Positions 5,767-9,918 of a stretch of DNA of 9,918 nucleotides are shown piece after piece. Position numbers and translations under genes: made by a program. The notes below the pieces were generated by a model. The model saw only the letters and a list, made by a program, of their open reading frames with translations, ran no database searches and was not told the DNA's origin. This DNA is from Desulfobacterales bacterium (lineage in GTDB: Bacteria; Desulfobacterota; Dissulfuribacteria; Dissulfuribacterales; JAMONC01), in NCBI GenBank assembly GCA_027066725.1, contig JAMONC010000373.1, positions 1 through 9,918 on the forward strand, given 5' to 3'. Within the stretch, counting starts at the first letter, position 1. Each line of letters opens with the position of its first letter.

Positions 5767-6699
5767 ATGACCACGTTCATGCACCGCCATATATTGAGTA
5801 TTAATCAGTTAAGCGTACAAGATATAGATTTTATTTTGGACACAGCAGACTCTTTAAAAGAAATATTAGAACGTCCAATCAAAAAGGTTCCTACTTTAAG
5901 AGGACGTACAGTAGTGCATCTTTTTTTTGAACCAAGTACCCGTACAAAACTTTCTTTTGAATTAGCAGCTAAAAGACTTAGTGCAGATACTGTTTCAGTT
6001 TCTGCAAGCACTTCTAGTGTAGTAAAGGGTGAAACTCTTATAGATACTGCTAAAAATATAGAGGCTATGAAGCCAGATATAGTTGTAATGCGCCATTTTT
6101 GTTCAGGTGCTCCTCATCTTATAGCTAGTAGAATTCAAGCTAGTGTGATAAATGCTGGAGATGGTATGAATGAGCATCCTACACAGGCGTTATTAGATCT
6201 AATGTCTGTTAAAGAAAAAAAGGGTGGATTTAAAGACCTTAAAGTAGTAATTGTGGGTGATATAAAACATAGTCGGGTTGCTCATTCAGATATTTTGGCC
6301 TTTAGTAAAATGGGAGCTAAGGTAACAGTATGTGGACCTGCTACTTTAATACCTAAAGATGTAGAATCACTTGGCTCTAAAGTTGAGTTAAACATAGATA
6401 AGGCACTTGATAAAGCAGATGTAATCATTGCTCTTCGTATTCAAAAGGAAAGGCAGGGGAAGGTCTTAATTCCCTCTATTAGAGAATATGCTCTTCGTTA
6501 TGGAATAAATGAAAGACGGGTTAGACTTGCTTCTAAAGATGTGTTGATTATGCATCCAGGACCTATAAATAGAGGAGTTGAAATGACTCCTGATGTGGCA
6601 GATGCTACCAATTCTATAATACTTGAACAAGTTACAAATGGTGTTGCTATTAGAATGGCTCTTTTAATGTTACTTCTTTCAGCGGAGCAGGATCAATGA
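5767..6699 (+). CDS. pyrB: Aspartate carbamoyltransferase, catalytic chain
   Basis: The enzyme joins carbamoyl phosphate and L-aspartate to give N-carbamoyl-L-aspartate, the committed step of pyrimidine synthesis in the cytoplasm. The 310 residues match the usual catalytic chain. Carbamoyl-phosphate site: F-F-E-P-S-T-R-T-K-L-S-F-E (53-65). The mobile-loop serine and lysine are near 80-87 (S-A-S-T-S-S-V-V-K). H-P-T-Q-A-L-L-D is at 137-144, the aspartate-domain G-D-I-K-H-S-R-V-A-H-S at 164-174, and H-P-G-P-I-N-R-G at 263-270. All key residues are present. No pyrI regulatory chain or pyrR is in the window, so control may come from the leader and from the partner dihydroorotase. The ATG at 5767 has GGAGG 12 nt upstream; an ATG at 5779 is a weaker alternative. 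The stop overlaps pyrC as ATGA. Confidence 0.97.
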   Translation: MTTFMHRHILSINQLSVQDIDFILDTADSLKEILERPIKKVPTLRGRTVVHLFFEPSTRTKLSFELAAKRLSADTVSVSASTSSVVKGETLIDTAKNIEAMKPDIVVMRHFCSGAPHLIASRIQASVINAGDGMNEHPTQALLDLMSVKEKKGGFKDLKVVIVGDIKHSRVAHSDILAFSKMGAKVTVCGPATLIPKDVESLGSKVELNIDKALDKADVIIALRIQKERQGKVLIPSIREYALRYGINERRVRLASKDVLIMHPGPINRGVEMTPDVADATNSIILEQVTNGVAIRMALLMLLLSAEQDQ

Positions 6700-8009
6700 A
6701 TCAAAGTTTAAAAAAATTAAACTATTCTCTCTTGTTAGAAGGAGCAAGGATTATTGATCCTTTTAATAACTTAGATGAAGAATTAGATGTTTTAATTGAA
6801 GATTGTCGTATTAAAGATATTGGAAATATTAGATCTCTTTCTAAAACCACTCAAAAGATAGATCTAAATGGTAAGTGGCTTTGTCCTTCTCTTATAGATA
6901 TGCATGTCCATTTAAGAGAGCCAGGTGAGGAATATAAAGAGACTATTTTAACAGGTACAAAGGCAGCAGCAGCAGGAGGCTTTGGAGCTGTTTGTTGTAT
7001 GCCTAATACCAACCCTGTAAATGATAACCCGTCTGTTACAAGATTTATTATAGAAAAGGCAGAGAAAGAAGGTTTCTGTAAGGTTTATCCTATTGCAGCT
7101 ATTACAAAAGGGCAAAAAGGGGAAAGTCTTACAGAATTTGGTGATTTAAAAGAGGCAGGAGCAATTGCTTTATCTGATGATGGACATCCAGTTTCAAATG
7201 CAAATGTAATGAGAGTTGCCTTAGAATATGCACTTGGGTTTGATATGCTTATTATCTCTCATGCAGAGGAACTTGAGCTTAGCAAAGAAGGTTGTATGAA
7301 TGAAGGTCCTGTCTCTACAATGCTAGGATTAAAAGGTATCCCAAGTGCTGCAGAAGAAGTTGCTATTTATAGAGATATAAGACTATGTGCTTTTACTGGA
7401 GCAAGGCTTCATATTGCACATGTAAGTACTAAAGAATCAGTAAATATTATAAGAGAAGCAAAAAGACAAGGAATTAAAGTAACAGCAGAAACTGCTCCCC
7501 ATTATTTTTCTTTAACTCATGAGGCTGTAATAGGCTATAATACAAATGCTAAAATGAATCCCCCCTTAAGATCTAAAGAAGATGTAGATGCAATCATAGA
7601 AGGCTTAAGAGATGGTACTATAGATGTAATTGCTACAGATCATGCCCCGCATAGTGAACTTGAAAAAGATTTAGAGTTTCCTTTAGCTGCAAATGGTATA
7701 ATTGGGTTAGAGACAAGCATTCCACTTTCTCTTGAGCTTGTTCGAAAAGGACATCTCACTCCATTAGAACTTATCGCAAAGTTGTCTTTAAATCCTTATA
7801 AGATACTTAATCTACATCCTTCATCTTTATCTGTTGGAGAAATTGCCAACTTTGTAATCATTGATCCTGATCTTGAATTCAAGGTAAGTAAAGAAAATCT
7901 ATATAGCAAAAGTTATAATTCTCCATTTTTAGGAAAGACGTTAAAGGGCAGGGCAATAGTTACGGTATGTGATTCTTTTGTTACCTTTGACTTATTAAAT
8001 CTTTTATAG
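6696..8009 (+). CDS. pyrC: Dihydroorotase, class I (zinc amidohydrolase)
   Basis: It closes N-carbamoyl-L-aspartate to L-dihydroorotate, the third step of pyrimidine synthesis. The 437-residue length and sequence fit the class I type (Aquifex/Bacillus-like), not the shorter E. coli class II. Metal-binding residues are all visible: D-M-H-V-H-L-R-E-P-G with His70 and His72, the bridging Asp in L-S-D-D-G-H-P-V (161/162), His189 (I-S-H-A-E-E), His242 (I-A-H-V-S-T) and the catalytic Asp315 (A-T-D-H-A-P-H). This is therefore an active enzyme, not the inactive PyrC-like subunit found beside some PyrB proteins. The start overlaps the pyrB stop by 4 nt, with GGAG 8 nt upstream. Coupled translation fits family knowledge that class I dihydroorotases can form a complex with PyrB (shown in Aquifex). 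Whether that happens here is inference. Confidence 0.97.
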   Translation: MNQSLKKLNYSLLLEGARIIDPFNNLDEELDVLIEDCRIKDIGNIRSLSKTTQKIDLNGKWLCPSLIDMHVHLREPGEEYKETILTGTKAAAAGGFGAVCCMPNTNPVNDNPSVTRFIIEKAEKEGFCKVYPIAAITKGQKGESLTEFGDLKEAGAIALSDDGHPVSNANVMRVALEYALGFDMLIISHAEELELSKEGCMNEGPVSTMLGLKGIPSAAEEVAIYRDIRLCAFTGARLHIAHVSTKESVNIIREAKRQGIKVTAETAPHYFSLTHEAVIGYNTNAKMNPPLRSKEDVDAIIEGLRDGTIDVIATDHAPHSELEKDLEFPLAANGIIGLETSIPLSLELVRKGHLTPLELIAKLSLNPYKILNLHPSSLSVGEIANFVIIDPDLEFKVSKENLYSKSYNSPFLGKTLKGRAIVTVCDSFVTFDLLNLL

Positions 8010-8107
8010 TTTTCGTTACCCACCACCATTGTTCTTTATTCCCCTACTTATGTAAATATTAATTGCCTTTCTCTTTTGACGATAAGAAAAAAGAGGAGGC
8101 AAGTAGT
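8010..8107 (+). promoter_or_regulatory. Gap before pilR with a strong ribosome binding site
   Basis: GGAGG at 8095-8099 lies 8 nt before the ATG at 8108, an ideal spacing, and decides the pilR start. A TTG at 8063 in the same frame would add 15 residues but has no such site. I see no convincing terminator after pyrC and no clear promoter for pilR here. A 7-bp AT-rich pairing (CTCTTTT 8071-8077 with AAAAGAG 8089-8095) touches the first G of the ribosome site but is too weak to call. Confidence 0.6.
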
Positions 8108-9541
8108 ATGGATATAGCCGAATTAGTTTTTGATGAAAAAGAATTAAAAGAAGTAACAAAAGATGTTTCTGTTAGTATTTTAGTTGTAGATGATGATTCA
8201 AGTTTAAGGGAGTTTTTAGAGATCTTCTTTAAGAGGGAAGGATATAAGGTATTTCTTGCAGAATCTGCTGAAGAAGCTATACAGGTTATGGCAGAAGAGT
8301 CTATAGATTTAGTCCTAAGTGATGTACGTCTTCCTGGTATGGATGGAGTCTCTTTACTAAAGCATATAAAGGCACAATATCCCTCTTTACCCGTTATTTT
8401 GATTACTGCTTTTGCCTCTATGGAAACTGCTGTTTCTGCTATGAAAGAAGGGGCTTGGGATTATATTACAAAACCTTTTAATCTTGATGAATTAAGAAAG
8501 GTTGTAAGACAAGCCCTAGCAGCTTCATCTAAGCCACAATCCTTTGGTACATCTCAAGGGGAAAAGGTCTATAAATTGGGCTCCATGATAGCTAAGAGCC
8601 CTTCAATGCTAAAGGTTTTTCAACTTATACCTCGTGTAGCCCAGAGTAATTCTAATGTGCTTATTACAGGAGAAAGTGGTACAGGAAAAGAGCTTGTTGC
8701 AAGGGCAATTCATGATCTAAGTCCAAGAAGGGATAAACCTTTTATTGTAGTAAATTGTGGTGGGATTCCTGAAAATTTACTAGAAAGCGAACTTTTTGGA
8801 CATACAAAAGGGGCATTTACTGGGGCAGTTAGTGAGAAAAAGGGGCTTTTTGCATTAGCACATCATGGGACCATCTTTTTAGATGAAATAGGTGAGCTTC
8901 CTCCAACATTACAGGTAAAGTTATTGAGGGTTGTCCAAAATAGGGCATTTACACCTTTAGGTGGCACTAAAGAGATAAAAGTAGATGTTAGGATTATCTC
9001 TGCAACTAATAGAGACCTTGAAAAGGAGGTAATGGAAGGCCATTTTAGAGAAGACCTATATTATAGACTTAATGTCATAAATATACACATGCCTCCTCTT
9101 AGAGAGAGAAAAGAAGACATACCTGTTTTGGTTCAGTATTTTTTGGATAAGTATTCTAAGGAACAAGGTAAATCTTTACAGGGCATTTCAAGTTATGCAA
9201 TGAAAGCTCTTATGGAATATCCCTTCCCTGGAAATGTTAGAGAGCTTGAAAATATTATAGAAAGAAGCGTGGCTTTATCTACTTCAAATTTAATTTTACC
9301 AGAAAGTTTATCTCTAGCTCAGTATAAGAGTCAACAAAATAATAAGCATCAAAAACAGCAAGAGGATCCTTTTAAATTGCCTCCTGAAGGGATAGATCTA
9401 GATGCCTTTTTAGATTCTATTGAAAGAAAACTTTTAAAACAAGCCTTAGAGCGTACAGGTGGTGTTAAGACAGAAGCAGCTAAACTTTTGGGGATTAATT
9501 TTAGATCTTTTAGGTATAGACTTGCAAAACATAGACTCTAA
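8108..9541 (+). CDS. pilR: PilR-like sigma-54-dependent response regulator (NtrC family)
   Basis: This 477-residue transcription activator has three domains. Receiver (about 23-140): acidic pocket D28-D30, phosphorylated Asp72 in L-S-D-V-R-L-P-G-M-D-G, Thr100 and Lys122. AAA+ sigma-54 activator (about 158-400): Walker A G-E-S-G-T-G-K-E (188-195), G-A-F-T-G-A (235-240, contacts sigma-54), Walker B I-F-L-D-E-I-G-E (256-263) and arginine finger region R-E-D-L-Y-Y-R-L (314-321). Fis-type helix-turn-helix (about 435-477). A Gln/Lys-rich linker (408-420) precedes the DNA-binding part. Once phosphorylated, it should oligomerise and open sigma-54 promoters. The PilR assignment rests on the overlapping PilS-like gene downstream and the pil operon nearby; other NtrC-family members have the same layout. 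A 22-residue acidic stretch before the receiver is unusual, and the strong ribosome site shows it is translated. Confidence 0.93.
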   Translation: MDIAELVFDEKELKEVTKDVSVSILVVDDDSSLREFLEIFFKREGYKVFLAESAEEAIQVMAEESIDLVLSDVRLPGMDGVSLLKHIKAQYPSLPVILITAFASMETAVSAMKEGAWDYITKPFNLDELRKVVRQALAASSKPQSFGTSQGEKVYKLGSMIAKSPSMLKVFQLIPRVAQSNSNVLITGESGTGKELVARAIHDLSPRRDKPFIVVNCGGIPENLLESELFGHTKGAFTGAVSEKKGLFALAHHGTIFLDEIGELPPTLQVKLLRVVQNRAFTPLGGTKEIKVDVRIISATNRDLEKEVMEGHFREDLYYRLNVINIHMPPLRERKEDIPVLVQYFLDKYSKEQGKSLQGISSYAMKALMEYPFPGNVRELENIIERSVALSTSNLILPESLSLAQYKSQQNNKHQKQQEDPFKLPPEGIDLDAFLDSIERKLLKQALERTGGVKTEAAKLLGINFRSFRYRLAKHRL

Positions 9542-9918
9542 AGAGCAAAAATTTAAATTAATAAATTGGCTTATCCTTGGTAGGGTCATAATCTTACTAT
9601 TACTTTTGATTGTGACCTATATAGGGGCACGTTTCTCTAACTCAATAACTACTGTAACTGTTAAATTAAGTATTTTACTAGGTGTAGCATTTTTGCTTGC
9701 CGCGATTTATGCTCTATGGGCAAAGTATAAAAAAGCGATAAATGTTTTAATTTGGTCTCAGATCGTAATAGATGTAGCACTGGTCACATTAGCAGTTTAC
9801 TGGACAGGTGAATCAAGGAGTCCTTTTACATTTTTATATCCTCTTGTAATCGTAAGTGCTTCTTTGTTAATGGGACGCACAGGAGGTACTGTATCAGCAG
9901 TTTTAAGCACTATTTCAT
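9522..9918 (+). CDS. pilS: PilS-like sensor histidine kinase, N-terminal membrane part (cut by window edge)
   Basis: A frame starting at TTG 9522 overlaps the pilR end by 20 nt in a different reading frame and runs open to the window edge (132 codons). AGG lies 7 nt upstream of the TTG, and no ATG or GTG is available nearby. The product is a membrane protein: hydrophobic spans at about 17-36, 48-65, 74-93, 100-117 and a further one starting near 120. A conserved-looking Q-I-V-I-D-V-A-L-V-T ... Y-W-T-G-E-S-R-S-P-F-T-F-L-Y-P-L stretch is typical of the PilS sensor domain. In Pseudomonas, PilS is a multi-pass inner-membrane kinase that responds to pilin levels and phosphorylates PilR. The PAS, dimerisation and ATPase parts would lie beyond the window, so kinase activity is inferred from the family only. 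Confidence 0.85.
   Translation, partial: MQNIDSKEQKFKLINWLILGRVIILLLLLIVTYIGARFSNSITTVTVKLSILLGVAFLLAAIYALWAKYKKAINVLIWSQIVIDVALVTLAVYWTGESRSPFTFLYPLVIVSASLLMGRTGGTVSAVLSTIS

Noticed and set aside
8071..8095. 7-bp hairpin touching the pilR ribosome site
   Set aside because: It is nearly all A-T pairs with an 11-nt loop and leaves most of the GGAGG free, so it is too weak to call a regulatory element.
1..9918. tRNA, rRNA, CRISPR array, insertion sequence or prophage genes
   Set aside because: No cloverleaf, regular direct repeats, transposase or integrase frame was seen; the gaps between genes are short and accounted for.

Overview
The window comes from an AT-rich Gram-negative bacterium; in rows counted by eye G+C is about one third, and lower in pilN and pilO. 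Its genes are ordinary core and type IV pilus genes. The proteins (NtrC-type PilR of the 'LREFLEIFFKREGY' style, PilMNOP, a lepA-lepB pair, a class I dihydroorotase next to PyrB) look most like a low-GC Desulfobacterota ('deltaproteobacterial') genome, possibly a thermophile. That placement is inference from general resemblance, not a search result.

Layout. Positions 1-2842 (minus strand) hold a pilM-pilN-pilO-pilP operon, read right to left and cut at the window edge inside pilP; pilQ would be expected next. These genes encode the inner-membrane alignment complex of a type IV pilus: cytoplasmic actin-like PilM, the membrane pair PilN/PilO, and lipoprotein PilP, which links to the outer-membrane secretin. 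A gap of about 240 bp (2843-3082) separates it from the plus-strand genes and holds a good candidate promoter for lepA. Positions 3083-5614 carry lepA (elongation factor 4) and lepB (signal peptidase I). Positions 5615-5766 are a short but structured regulatory region ahead of pyrB-pyrC (5767-8009), the second and third steps of de novo pyrimidine synthesis. Positions 8108-9918 carry pilR and the 5' part of pilS, a two-component pair that in other bacteria controls pilin expression through sigma-54.

How the genes fit together. Two blocks serve the type IV pilus: the assembly genes at the left edge and the regulators at the right edge, with housekeeping genes (lepAB, pyrBC) between them. pyrB/pyrC overlap by 4 nt, pilM/pilN overlap by 4 nt, and pilR/pilS probably overlap by 20 nt, so each set is likely translationally coupled. 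No clear terminator lies between pyrC and pilR, so some read-through from the pyr promoter into pilRS is possible.

The most interesting stretch is the pyrB leader (about 5640-5769). It shows an extended -10 promoter whose -35 sits in a perfect inverted repeat, a possible 14-codon leader peptide that stops 2 nt before a hairpin, and a terminator-like hairpin followed by nine T. The 3' arm of that hairpin is the pyrB Shine-Dalgarno sequence itself. This suggests pyrimidine-responsive control by attenuation, by ribosome-site occlusion, or by both. I saw no clearly new system, mobile element, CRISPR array or RNA gene.
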